A DNA stretch of 64,000 nucleotides from Epiperipatus broadwayi (GCA_028023455.1 JAQFVV010012423.1:4756269-4820268); one strand, 5' to 3'; shown: positions 12,355-23,855, counted from the stretch's first letter. Made by a program: numbers and translations. The notes: generated from the letters alone by a model not told the origin.

Positions 12355-15300
12355 ATAAAACTTTCACCTAAGTATCATCATGTAGACTCACAGGTAAAAG
12401 CAGAGAGTCTCTCTGCTTGACTTGGTCAAGAAGCTTGATAAAGACAGTTAGAGCCAAGTCCTGAGAATGACCAAAGATGAGCCTGCAATGCATCAACCAT
12501 AAAAAAATGTTATAAAAATAGATATTCTTATTGCTGCAAAAGATCCATTCTTCAGAGTATTAGAAACAGAAAGAGCATCCCTAAGATCCAGAGAGACATT
12601 CGCAACAATAAAGTCTCTAATCAACTTAAGAGCAGGACAAATATAGAAAATAGGGTGTATTGTATCATCATATAATCTATACAACTGACACTGAGACGAA
12701 ATTCTAATGAAGCTTCTGCTGGTCACTAAAAAATAACTTGTTGGGAAAGCATTTAAATTCAGTTTAAGTACAAAATCAACATGTCTTGCTTCAATGAAAA
12801 GAAGTTTCATTTTATGCAAGAGAACTTTATTTGAAATACCTAATGAAGTCAAAAGAGGAGTATAATGTGGAAATTTTAATTCATAAACATTCCAGAATGT
12901 CAATTTCCCATCAAGCACAACTTGAACCGAGGGTATCAACTTAATAACCAACTTCCATAAATCAGCAATCCATTAACTTGAAAATGGAGGTGGCATATCT
13001 GTAGGATCAATAACCAAAGAAGGAGCTAATGGAGAAAGCTTTAGACAAGTTACACAAAGAAAAGATATAGATCTCTGGAGATATAGAGTTGAGACCGATT
13101 GCAAACCTAGACCATTTAAAAGTTTTGTCATTTGAATTTTAGCAATACTGATGGCTACCACCTTGTTTTTTCGAAATAATTTTGAACAAAGTGAATTTAT
13201 AGCCCTCTCAAAATGCTTTGTTGCCCTAATAATTGGTAAATAATAACTAAGCCTTGAATAGACCAAAGAGTTCAAGAGTGTAACCTTATCCATAAGTGAA
13301 ATGTTTATATTGACAAGTGATGCAACTATCCTTTTTGTTTTATCAAGAATAATATTTTTGAATCTGCCTTGTAATTACTGAATGAGATAAAACTATTGGA
13401 AAGCCAAGGAAAGACTGAGGTTTGGCTATGAAAGTTGAAATAATTGACACACCAGATTTAATTTTCCACATTGCGAATTTTGTAACTTTAATATGAAGAT
13501 TAAAAGTGTTAGAAAAAGAGTCCAATATTTGCAACAAAGCTGGAAGAAAAGATTTATCAGGAAGAAAGACAGAGATATCATCAACATAAGAAATATAATA
13601 AATAGTCTGTTTAAGAGCAGGAACATAGATACCAGGCAGTTTAGAATCTATCTGTAAAAGTAACGGATTTAAATATGTAATAAAACATAATGTGGAAGAG
13701 GAGATCCATGTGGCACTGAGAGATGTAGATAAAAACCATCTGCAAGTTTACCATCCAATGAAGTAAAGATGGACCTGTTATGTAGAATATTGGATATAAT
13801 ATGGACATATGTAGTAGGAACCTGATAATCCTGAAGAATCTGAAACTAAACAGAAGGCTGAACACAATCAAAGGCTGACATGAAGTCCAGCTGAATGACC
13901 ACAGGTTTTGATTTATTATGATGCCTAATATACTCAATAAGAAGAAGAATAAGCTGAACAGCTTTAGTTATTGAATGACCCTTCTTTGCAAATTAAAATT
14001 TTGATAAATGAAGATAAATATTATTCTGTATATGATCTTTAACAATAGATTCAATAGTCTTTATTACAAGAGGTGTCATAGAAATAGGACGAATATTAGA
14101 TAATGGAGAAGGGGTTAATTTCTTCTTAAAAAAAGAGACCGTCGCCACCGGATAGAGATCAGGAATATTCACAAAATCTTAAGCTAGAATATCAACCATA
14201 TTACAAACTATTGGAGCTGCAAAGAACAAACAATGAAGAAGGACAAACCTGGGAATACCATGAATCCCAGGATGTATATTGTCTGGAAAATAATTTAATT
14301 TTTGAATAATCATAGTTTCAGTTATATTATGACTAGATTCAAGCTCAGGTTCATTCCTGATGTCACTAATTCTAAAAGGCAACATTTGAAGCTTATTTTT
14401 GTAATGATTACATAGTTCAAGCAATATAATAGGGCCAGAACATATTTTATTTCCTGTGTCAATCATTAATGAAGTAGGTCTAGAATAAGCACCTAAAGCC
14501 CACCTAATATAACTTTGTGTCCAGTTATGATGATTTTGAAGAAAATTTTTATACTGTTTAATAGCCACATAATGAGCAAGAGATTTCTGTATATCATGAT
14601 ACTGCACTTTAAGTTGCATAATATTTTCTATGATAGAATCAAAAGAAGAAAGATTAGAAATAATATTTTCTATGGTAGAATCAAAAAAAGAAAGATTAGA
14701 AAGTTTGGATGAAATATTATCTTATTGCTTAAGTAAAAACTTTGGACCTTTTGTCTTTCTAGTATACGAATTAATAATAAAACTGAGAATACTAACAAAA
14801 GAAGACCATGCTGATATGGCAGATAATGAAAGAATATCCACTTTTCTAAAAAGAATATAAGCCTCTGAAAAAATTGAAGCAAGAGCTGTTAATCTATTTA
14901 AGAGACTTATCGTAAGAGAACTATGAGACTGAGCAACAAAGAAAGTATCAATCAACAATGCAACATGCATAGCCAAATGATGTGAAAAAGGAACAACCTG
15001 AAGCTTTGCTGAAATGTCAAGGTGAAGTTCAGGAGAATAGTAAAAAAGATCAATTAAAGAAGTGGTGCGACAAGTATAAAAGGTAAATGCATTAAGAGGA
15101 AAACATCCTTCACTGATAAAAATACTCTATTAAAAATATGTAGGAATTTATTATTAAAATGCATGTAATGCATATTGAAATCACCAAGAAATATAGTTGG
15201 ATAAAAATTTGGAAGACAAAAGAAAATTAATTTTATTAAATGTAGAATGAGCAAAGAGGAACTCACTCTTAACATATAAATAATGATATTCAGAATAAAA

Positions 15301-15603
15301 CTACCAAATGTAATATTGGTCATCAAAAAATCATTATCCAAGTGCATGATTTTGATATCATTAAAATCAAGATGCTTACTGACAAGCAATGTGACACCAG
15401 ATGAAGCAGATCAATTAGGAACATAATAAAATGAACCAAGATTTTGCATTAAATCATAAATTCGATAACTGGAATGATTATGTAGCTTCGTCTCTCTGAA
15501 GCATGTAATATGAAAATTACATTTCTGAAGCCAATGCATTACAGCATAAACTCTAGAAATAGAATTTAAACCTCTAACATTAACAGCAATAACAGTAAGC
15601 AAC

Positions 15604-15605
<2 letters not shown>
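12355..15605 (-). pseudogene. LINE A, ORF2 (endonuclease/reverse transcriptase), decayed
   Basis: This is ORF2 of an APE-type non-LTR retrotransposon, broken by stops and frameshifts. The minus-strand start near 15605 opens with an endonuclease N-terminus (VIAVNVRGLNSISRVYAVMH, then an FRETKL block). The FLGDFN endonuclease motif is at about 15174-15191. Reverse-transcriptase motif A (VIQLDFMSAFDCV) is near 13855-13900, a motif-B-like SVPHGSPLP block near 13690-13715, and motif C (YISYVDDISVFL) near 13562-13600. A degraded C-terminal zinc motif (CQLYRLYDDTIHPIFYIC) is near 12640-12700. The NVRGLNS start and the C-terminal layout suggest an L1/Tx1-like clade; that is inference. The matching ORF1 lies at 23.86-26.41 kb, separated by 8.2 kb of inserted DNA. 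Confidence 0.85.

Positions 15606-15650
<45 letters not shown>
15604..15650. repeat. (TA)n tract at the array A boundary
   Basis: Perfect TA repeat of about 45 bp directly between the LINE A ORF2 start and the first monomer of the hammerhead-bearing array. It marks the left junction of the 8.2-kb insertion. Confidence 0.95.
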
Positions 15651-15654
<4 letters not shown>

Positions 15655-15748
15655 ACAGATGGCGTTTCTACCAAAAACACCGATCAAAGCGTATATTCTG
15701 TTTACATAAACGTCAGAGTAGCATTCACTATCTCTAACTATAATTCCA

Positions 15749-15792
15749 CTTTCAGATCATGATTTCAAGCTATTTGCTATCGTCAGTGAAAG
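15749..15792 (-). ncRNA. Hammerhead ribozyme A1 (type I)
   Basis: Minus-strand RNA, in order: stem I strand CUUUCA, core CUGACGA, stem II (AGC paired with GCU, loop AAAUA plus flanking U), core GAAA, minimal stem III (palindrome AUCAUGAU), cleavage-site C17, then stem I partner UGAAAG. All six stem I pairs are Watson-Crick. Predicted cleavage follows the C that is the complement of position 15755. The 2-nt stem III loop is too tight for a stable monomer, but the palindrome allows a dimeric hammerhead, as known for short-stem-III animal hammerheads. Confidence 0.85.
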
Positions 15793-16153
15793 ACAGGAAT
15801 AAAGAAACTAGATCTAAACACAAACTCTGAGCGTTTATGAAACAATTTCTATTCAGCTTGCAAGCGTGAATTTTTAGACACGTAATGTCTTCAAACTCAG
15901 CATAGCAAACCAGATAGCTATATGGGTCTGATCTCAGTTCAGCATTACCACATAGTAGAAGCCCTGCAATCTATATCATTGCAAGAAAGACCTCAAAGGT
16001 ACATTTATGATAAACAAAAATGCAAGTTAAAAAACTTGCTAACGCTTGTATTTATGTCCACAGATGGCGTTTCTACCAAAAACACCGATCAAAGCGTATA
16101 TTCTGTTTACATAAACGTCAGAGTAGCATTCACTATCTCTAACTATAATTCCA

Positions 16154-16197
16154 CTTTCAGATCATGATTTCAAGCTATTTGCTATCGTCAGTGAAAG
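16154..16197 (-). ncRNA. Hammerhead ribozyme A2 (type I)
   Basis: Identical to A1 at every core and helix position, one 405-bp period away. Identity across monomers preserves the self-cleavage design along the array. Confidence 0.85.
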
Positions 16198-16559
16198 ACA
16201 GGAATAAAGAAACTAGATCTAAACACAAACTCTGAGCGATCGGAAGACGTCGTCTATTCAGCTTGGAAGCATGAATTTTTTAGACACATAGTGTCTTCAA
16301 ACTCAGCATAGCAAACCAGATAGCTATATGGGTCTGATCTCAGTTCAGCATCACCACATAGTAGAAGCCTCTGCAATCTATATCATTGCAAGAAAGACCT
16401 CAAAGGTACATTTATGATAAACAAAAATGCAAGTTAAAAAACTTGCTAACGCTGTATTTATGTCCACAGATGGCGTTTCTACCAAAAACACCGATCAAAG
16501 CGTATATTCTGTTTACATAAACGTCAGAGTAGCATTCACTATCTCTAACTATAATTCCA

Positions 16560-16603
16560 CTTTCAGATCATGATTTCAAGCTATTTGCTATCGTCAGTGA
16601 AAG
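16560..16603 (-). ncRNA. Hammerhead ribozyme A3 (type I)
   Basis: Identical core and helices to A1 and A2. The flank just outside stem I carries a 2-base deletion relative to A1 (GACAGATAAAG against GACAGGAATAAAG) that does not touch the ribozyme. Confidence 0.85.
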
Positions 16604-16912
16604 ACAGATAAAGAAACTAGATCTAAACACAAACTCTGAGCGTTTATGAAACAATTTCTATTCAGCTTGCAAGCGTGAATTTTTTAGACACGTAATGTCT
16701 TCAAACTCAGCATAGCAAACCAGATAGCTATATGGGTCTGATCTCAGTTCAGCATCACCACATAGTAGAAGCCTCTGCAATCTATATCATTGCAAGAAAG
16801 ACCTCAAAGGTACATTTATGATAAACAAAAATGCAAGTTAAAAAACTTGCTAACGCTTGTATTTATGTCCACAGATGGCGTTTCTACCAAAAACACCGAT
16901 CAAAGCGTATAT

Positions 16913-19900
16913 AATCTGGTTAAATGAATTTATTATCTAATCTAAATTTAAATTGAAGATCTCAGGGAATTTACTTATGGTATGACTTGATCTAACATTT
17001 CTATACCTTAATATTATTATTTAACACTATGAAAATAATATTATAAACCAAACAATACCCTAATTAGATACTTGCAGTTAGATAATGAAAGAAATCGGGC
17101 ATATTTTGATTTCAATTCATCATCTAAACAATTATTAAATAACAAAACCCTTTTAAAAATGATCAGTAGGTAATTGGCAACTCATATAGTGTTTGAATCA
17201 AGGGAATCAATATCATCATATCTAGAGATTTATTATAATTAAATACAATACAATTATGTTACATTAAATAAAATAAATGTATAAGCATGTGTGGAAGTGT
17301 GAAACACGAATGAATGCTAGAGAAGAAACTCTAAATACAAATTTAGATAACGAAATATTTATTAATCAAATAGAAAAATAGCTAAATCAACATTTACTTT
17401 TCTTTTATTGGTATAAACACAAATTTCAAAGGGATTTAATATCATTGGTTACAGTTTATACAAGAATAAATAATACAACATAATCTGTTAACTTTTTACA
17501 TCTACTATATTTCATTCATCAGAACATTTTGATAGATTGGTAAAACATTTTTATTTTGTTAACATTAAATGAACTAAATAAATCCATATCATTTACTATA
17601 AAAGAAATGGCTTTTTAGCTATCAGTGATTTCTGATAGACTTATACAAAAATAAAAAATATAGCCTTATACTTCTAGTAACTGATTACCAAATTATCTTA
17701 TATTCAGCATTTTGCTGAATAACACTCATTTACCAATTAAAATTTATAATAATAACATAGATTAATATTCTAATGACACTGAATAAATTAAGATTTTTGC
17801 ATTGTTACTTTAAAGGTATCTTAACTAAAATTAAAATAAGGGTATTTAAACTAAGAATAATATTGGACTATCTTACCAAAGAAAATAAATACTTCTATTA
17901 ATTAAATGTATTTTTCTTTATAATTTTGAAGTAAAATATTCTATTGAATAACTAGGTTCTGCTTTGACAAAATAAAGTAAATCATTGTATTAATTAACTA
18001 TGTTCTATCTTTGCTTGATTATTTATGCACATTATGATTATATGATAAAAATCAATGAGATAAAGCCTAAATGATTACTACAAAATGTTTTAACATGATA
18101 AGTAAAGTTATACATTAATAATGATTTTTTTTATATCTCAAAATTAACAATTTGTGCATGAATATGTATTATGCTGTGTGTCAAAGACAATAAATAAATA
18201 ATGTTAATCAATCCAATCGGTTTGCTTATGATATTTCAATATAATCATAATATGGATGAAAGCGAAGACCAATCAATCTTTATTTATTAACTACAATACA
18301 GCTGTTTTACAAGATACTATACTTTCCTTTTATTCTTCTTTTTATCCATAAACTATCAAACACTAGGCTATAGCATAAGCTGGAAAACATCCAATATACA
18401 CATGGGATAAAAGATTTCTATAATTCAAATCAGGTAAATACAACAATAACTTCCAAGTCTATCTTTAAGACTAAATAACTGGTGGAATAACTCATCACCA
18501 AATGAAAATTAGGGATATAACACCTCTAGCTTCATACACATTGAATTCATTATATCAAATATAAAAGGAGGACTCAATCCACTCCTATCAAAATACTACA
18601 ATACAAGAAAAATAAAGGATTACTCAATCCTATACACTACACTGTGCAAACTATCTGTATTAAATATTCAAATAACAAATACACTGACTCAATCCCATAA
18701 AATATTATAAAACATTGTGAACTTTATAGCATATAGCCACAAAAATACTTTTCACTCTGGCATAACAAAGAAATAATAATTCTCTCTTAAATAACTTTCT
18801 AATCCTTCGAAATGATGGATCATCTTTTCCTTCCGAATCCGATTGATTTAAAATCATTTTTACTTGCAATTACATATAATTATAAATAGGTTTAATAATG
18901 GACACACACACATATAAGCATAATGATATACAGACCATTAAAAATCACAGTAAGCAAAGAATTACTGTTAAAATATTAATTATTACTTCTAGAATTAATA
19001 AAGAATAAATATCTCATATCTGACAATATTTAGGACTTGGTAATGTCCGAATAACAGTTGGAGAATAAAATACTAATTAATGTGGACAAAGCAAGACAAA
19101 TATTTTTTTTTATAATGCATTGATATTGACACAAAACTATAGTTAAATTGAAGCTAAATAAATAATAAAATTGTATATTATAGATGAAATAATTATTGAA
19201 AATAATGGTATTCTAATTTATAAAAAAAATATATATGGTAAGATTTAATATAATGAACTCTTTTTTTAGAATAATTATTCACCCCTATTGATCTATAAAT
19301 AGATTCTTCCATTCATTTTATTAAATGTGTGGGTTATTAACACACATGCAACCAAACTTCATATTAAATAATAACAATAATAATAAAAATTACCAGCATA
19401 ATGTATTCTTTCACTATGCTATTCATGAGACATTCTTGAAGTACAAATATAATAATAATACATATAATAAACATATTTAACTAATGCTAACTGTCTAAAC
19501 ACTTAAAAAAAATAAAGTTCTCTTCTTTTTTTCTTCCTTCCAGACAAAATGAAAAGTTTAAAAATAATTTTACATGACTTTCTTTGTCATGTCTCCAAAT
19601 AAATAAGGATAATAATTATAATGCACAAGACAAATATTGACACAAAATGGCACATTCCTGCAGGAGAAACAAAACAATATTATTTTTAATTTAGAATAAC
19701 AGGTTCAATGTTCTAGCAGTTTGCTATGAATTCCTGTTAACGCTGTGTATTAGGAAACATTAATTAGGCAATACACACTTTAAAACATATAAAGTAATAA
19801 TTTCCTATTTCATTCATGAAATTTTAAATGCCTTTAATAAGTAGAAACATATAAGTTTATCCATTTTATAATTTATTTCACATATTAATTTTAGGAAACA

Positions 19901-21460
19901 GGTAAATATCATAGTCCTCTCATTTGCACACTTAATTTTTTTATCTCCTTCAATAGGTAAAAGTAGAAATAAACATCTACTATTCCAATAAATATATCGA
20001 TAAAATTATATAATTCTTGTGTATATTTTTGAATTTTCTTTTATATTTAGCATGAAATTTATTTATTAAAGTTCTGAAAATGTTCAATAACAGTTCACAT
20101 CTTTCCCACATATAAACAATGTACGTTGCAGTTATTCCCTTCATAGTATGATTAAAACTTAAAAAATTAATTGTTATAAAATAAACATTCTTCTATTCTT
20201 TCCTGTTAAGTTTAAATTTAAATAAAATAATTTTTCAGTTCTATCAAGCATTCCCATTTCTTAAATAATAACAATTTATCTTGAATAATAAAATATAACA
20301 CTTACATGTACTTTAGTATAATGTTGGGAAAATTTAAACAATCATCTGGGAGCAAAATTGACATATCTTTTAGTGGTTTTAAGTATACATTTTGTAAACA
20401 AATAATATATTTAAATTTTCAACTCAAACTCTGGAAGAAGAAAAATAATTGCACTATTAAACTTTGTTAAATAAAACTTAGTTGTAGTTGTTCTTAGTTA
20501 GTTATAATTGCCCTCTTAAAAGCAATAATAATTGACTTCTTAAAGTAATAAGTATTCCTTTTTTATAGATTTTTTTTAATAATCATTACATCACATTGTT
20601 CTCTTCCAATTGTTTATGACAATATTGACATCATCAGAAAAAGATTGTCAATCACTCCTCCCACTGCAACTTACTTAATTATACAAAAACTGGTGAAAGT
20701 AAAAATTAAAAAAAACAGAGATAAAAAAAAAATTATTTCATCTTTTAAATAAATGAAAAAAAAATATTGAACTAATAATTAAATATTTTTTAAAGCAGTA
20801 GAATAAATCTGATGACAATTGTTTTAATAAATAAAATATTTTATAGTATATGTCATTATATAATCCACCTGTCCACAATTCATTGATTTATTTAAAATGT
20901 AATTGTTAGTTTTTAATACTATTATTGATAAAATTAAATATTTGAATGTGATGTGGGATATTTAATGGTTTAATGAAACATATGGATGAAAAATGAAGTT
21001 GGATAATGTATGAATATTCAGTAGTAATATGCTATAGGTATTACACTATACTGACTCAAATGGCAATGTGAATGATGATGAGTGAAACATATTTTATTGT
21101 TTATGCTATAAATTAACATGTATAAAACAAATGGACTAGAAAATCATTCTAACAAAACTGAATACTGCTTTATGAACAAATAAAACAAGTAAGCAACAAC
21201 TTAAACTGTACTGATTATGCATATAACAAACTACTTTCCTATTCTATCACTGATTACCCCTCAAAACAAGATACTAAACATTTAAGAAATCTTTTTAATG
21301 ACACCTACACTTATTATTAATTACAGTTTTAAGTCAAAATAAAAAATTTTAAAAATTTCACGTTATTTCTTTTTTTTTTAAAAGAGGATTATGTAATATA
21401 TTACTGATATACTACCACACTACTACAATGACTATTTCTGGTGCCAAACCAGAAGGTCAC
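16913..21460. other. 4.5-kb AT-rich segment without open frames between the two hammerhead arrays
   Basis: No open frame of 60 codons or more exists on either strand, and I found no PLE, LINE or transposase motifs by eye. Sequence around 18500-18790 is less AT-rich and has repeated words (ACTCAATCC occurs three times), but no family was recognised. It could be older host DNA caught between two insertions, or the decayed body of the element carrying the arrays. Confidence 0.5.
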
Positions 21461-21485
21461 AATATATATATATATATATATATAT
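21461..21485. repeat. (TA)n tract at the left edge of array B
   Basis: Short TA repeat immediately before the first monomer of the second hammerhead-bearing array. Confidence 0.9.
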
Positions 21486-21636
21486 GAAAAAGAAAAACAA
21501 GTTTTATATACGTAAAGCCTACTATCGCTTGTGTTAATGGTCAGTAGATGGAGCTCTACCAAGACATCCAAAACAAGCATATTCTGTTTACATAAATGTC
21601 AGAGTCAATATTCACTGCCTCTTTCATTTTTCTCTA

Positions 21637-21683
21637 CCCTAAGATCAGCTGATTTCAAGCTGATTTGATCTCATCAGTGAAGG
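21637..21683 (-). ncRNA. Hammerhead-like motif B1, partly decayed
   Basis: CUGAUGA and GAAA cores and the AUCAGCUGAU stem III palindrome are intact. Stem II has one mismatch (GAUC against GCUU) and stem I one mismatch at position 2 (UUAGGG against CCUUCA). Probably weak or inactive. Confidence 0.65.
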
Positions 21684-22053
21684 GATAGAAGTTAGAAACA
21701 AGACCTAAACACTAACTCCAAGCGTTTATGCAAAACGTTTCTATCAGTTTGCAAGCATGAATTTTTTAGACACATTAATGTTTTCAAACTCAGCCTATCA
21801 AACCAGATAGCTATATGGGTCTGATATCAGTTCAGTTTCTCCACATAGTCAAAGCTTCTGCAATCTATATCATTACAAGAAAACTTTAAAGGTACATTTA
21901 TGAAAAAGAAAAACCAAGTTTTATATATGTAAAACCTGCTATCGCTTGTATTAATGATCAATAGATGGAGTTTTACTAAGACCTCCAAAACAAGCATATT
22001 CTGTTTACATAAATGTCACAGTCAATATTCACTGTCTCTTTCATTTTGCTCCA

Positions 22054-22100
22054 TTCTCAGATCAGCTGATTTCAAGCTGATTTGCTTTCATCAGTGAAGG
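22054..22100 (-). ncRNA. Hammerhead motif B2
   Basis: Cores CUGAUGA and GAAA are intact, stem II AAGC/GCUU is fully paired with loop AAAUCA, and stem III is the AUCAGCUGAU palindrome. Stem I pairs at positions 1-4 and then has A-C mismatches. It could still cleave, with a shortened stem I. Confidence 0.72.
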
Positions 22101-22618
22101 GATAGGAGTTAGAACCTAGACCTAAATACTAACTCCAAGCATTTATGCAAAATGTTTCTATCAGTTTGCAAGCATGAATTTTTTAGACATGTTAATGTCT
22201 TCAAACTCAGCCTATCAAACCTGATAGCTATATGGGTCTGATATCAGTTCAGTTTCTCCACATAGTCAAAGCTTCTGCAATCTATATCATTGCAAGAAAA
22301 CTTTAAAGGTACATTTATGAAAAAAAAAACATGTTTATTTATTGATCATTAATACAGGCGATAGCTGGTTTTACATATATAAAACTTGTTTTTCTTTTTC
22401 ATAAATGTATCATTAAAGTTTTCTTGCAATGATATAGATTGCAGAAGCTTTGACTATGTGGAGAAACTAAACTGATATCAGACCCATATAGCTATCAGGT
22501 TTGATAGGCTGAGTTTGAAGACATTAACATGTCTAAAAAATTCATGCTTGCAAACTGATAGAAATGTTTTGCATAAATGCTTGGAGTTAGTGTTTAGGTC
22601 TAGTTTCTAACTCCTATC

Positions 22619-22665
22619 TCTTCACTGATGAGAGCAAATCAGCTTGAAATCAGCTGTTCTGAGAA
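22619..22665 (+). ncRNA. Hammerhead motif B3
   Basis: CUGAUGA and GAAA are intact and stem II is GAGC/GCUU with loop AAAUCA. Stem III has one U-U mismatch from a change in the palindrome (AUCAGCUGUU), and stem I has one mismatch. Likely reduced activity. Confidence 0.65.
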
Positions 22666-22828
22666 TGGAGCAAAATGAAAGAGACAGTGAATATTGACTC
22701 TGACATTTATGTAAACAGAATACGCTTGTTTTGGACATCTTGGTAAAGCTCCATCTATTGATCATTAATACAAGCGATAGCAGGTTTTATGTATATAAAA
22801 CTTGGTTTTTTTTTTTCATAAATGTACT

Positions 22829-22855
22829 GCTTGAAATCAGCTGATCTGAGGGTGG
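22829..22855 (+). ncRNA. Truncated hammerhead B4
   Basis: Only the 3' half remains: the stem II 3' strand, GAAA, the stem III palindrome and stem I strand UGAGGG. The CUGAUGA core and first stem I strand are missing because this monomer was deleted from about GTAC to the stem II region. It cannot fold as a complete ribozyme. Confidence 0.75.
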
Positions 22856-23220
22856 AGCAAAATGAAAGAGACAGTGAATATTGACTCTGACATTTATGTA
22901 AACAGAATATGCTTGTTTTGGACATCTTGGTAAAGCTCCATCTATTGATCATTAATACAAGCGATAGCAGGTTTTATGTATATAAAACTTGTTTTTCTTT
23001 TTCATAAATGTACCCTTTAAAGTTTTCTTCAATGATATAGATTGCAGAAACTTTGACTATGTGGAGAAACTGAAATGATATCAGACCCATATAGCTATCA
23101 GGTTTGATAGGCTGAGTTTGAAGACATTAGCGTGTCTAAAAAATTCATGCTTGCAAACTGATAGAAACATTTTGCATAAACGATGGAGTTAGTGTTTAGG
23201 TCTAGTTTCTAACTCCTATC

Positions 23221-23267
23221 CCTTCACTGATGAGAGCAAATCAGCTTGAAATCAGCTGATCTGAGGG
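23221..23267 (+). ncRNA. Hammerhead ribozyme B5, best preserved copy of array B
   Basis: In order on the plus strand: stem I CCUUCA (23221-23226), CUGAUGA (23227-23233), stem II GAGC/GCUU with hexaloop AAAUCA (23234-23247), GAAA (23248-23251), stem III AUC/GAU with loop AGCU (to 23260), cleavage-site C17 at 23261, and stem I partner UGAGGG (23262-23267). Five Watson-Crick pairs and one G-U wobble close stem I, and all conserved core bases are present. Predicted cleavage is between 23261 and 23262. AUCAGCUGAU is self-complementary, so dimerisation through stem III is possible. Confidence 0.88.
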
Positions 23268-23649
23268 TGGAGCAAAAGGAGACAGTGAATATTGACTCTG
23301 ACATTTATGTAAACAAATACGCTTGTTTTGGAGGTCTTGGTAAAGCTCATCTATTGATCATTAATACAAGCGATAGCAGGTTTTTACATATATAAAACTT
23401 GTTTTGTTTTTTATAAATGTACCTTTAAAGTTTTCTTGCAATGATATAGATTGCAGAAGCTTTGACTATGTGGAGAAACTGAACTGATATCAGACCCACA
23501 TAGCTATCTAGTTTGATAGGCTGAGTTTGAAGACATTTAGGTGTCTAAAAAATTTATGCTTGCAAACTGATAGAACTGTTTTGCATAAATGCTTGGAGTT
23601 AATATTTAGGTCTAGTTTGTAACTCCTATTTGAGTTTCTAACTCCTATC

Positions 23650-23696
23650 CCTTCACTGATGAGAGAAAATCAGCTTGAAATCAGCTGATCTGAGGG
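23650..23696 (+). ncRNA. Hammerhead motif B6
   Basis: Core bases, stem I (CCUUCA/UGAGGG) and stem III are as in B5. Stem II carries one A-G mismatch at the loop end (GAGA against GCUU). Confidence 0.72.
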
Positions 23697-23822
23697 TGGA
23701 GCAAAATGAAAGAGACAGTGAATAGAAAGAGACAGTGAATATTGACTCTGACATTTATGTAAACAAATATGCTTGTTTGGAGGTCTTGGTAAAGCTCCAT
23801 CTATTGATCATTAATGTTTTTC

Positions 23823-23842
23823 ATATATATATGTATATATAA
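23823..23842. repeat. (TA)n-like tract at the right edge of array B
   Basis: A short TATATATATGTATATATA stretch at the junction between the last monomer and the LINE A ORF1 end. It mirrors the TA tract at the opposite junction (15604-15650). Confidence 0.85.
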
Positions 23843-23855
23843 ATGAGAAAATATT

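Larger units (their letters stand above)
15651..16912 (-). repeat. Tandem array A: three ~405-bp hammerhead-bearing monomers plus a partial
   Basis: Monomers start at 15651, 16056, 16462 and 16867 with the same GTCCACAGATGGCGTTTCTA sequence, giving periods of 405, 406 and 405 bp; the fourth ends after about 45 bp. Copies are nearly identical, with single-base indels and one replaced segment (around 16238-16250), so the array is young or homogenised. Each monomer has a hammerhead fold on the minus strand and a conserved AGCTATATGGGTCTGATCTC segment shared with array B. No protein is encoded. Read through on the minus strand, the array would be cut into ~405-nt units. Confidence 0.95.
21485..22320 (-). 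repeat. Tandem array B, left half: two ~417-bp hammerhead monomers
   Basis: Monomers begin at 21485 and 21901 with TGAAAAAGAAAAACAAGTTT-like sequence (period about 416 bp). They are homologous to array A: both share TTCTGTTTACATAAA, the GATTTCAAGCT ribozyme core, TTTTTAGACAC, AGCTATATGGGTCTGAT and CTGCAATCTATATCATT. Array B differs from A by many substitutions, so it is a separate subfamily. The hammerheads read on the minus strand. At about 22320-22345 the orientation flips. Confidence 0.93.
22330..23822 (+). repeat. Tandem array B, right half: inverted hammerhead monomers
   Basis: The same ~417-bp unit as the left half, in the opposite orientation (hammerheads on the plus strand). It comprises one full monomer (about 22340-22820), one truncated monomer (about 22828-23010), a full monomer to about 23400, and a last monomer ending near 23822 in a (TA)n tract. 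The last copy has two local duplications (AGTTTCTAACTCCTAT-like and GAAAGAGACAGTGAATA-like). With the left half it forms a large head-to-head inverted repeat. Confidence 0.92.

Noticed and set aside
15922-16167. 81-codon plus-strand open frame in array A
   Set aside because: It lies inside a tandem non-coding monomer opposite the ribozyme strand and is broken in the neighbouring monomers.
15651-16912. CRISPR-like array
   Set aside because: The repeated unit is ~405 bp with no short repeat/unique spacer alternation; this is a tandem repeat in a eukaryotic genome.
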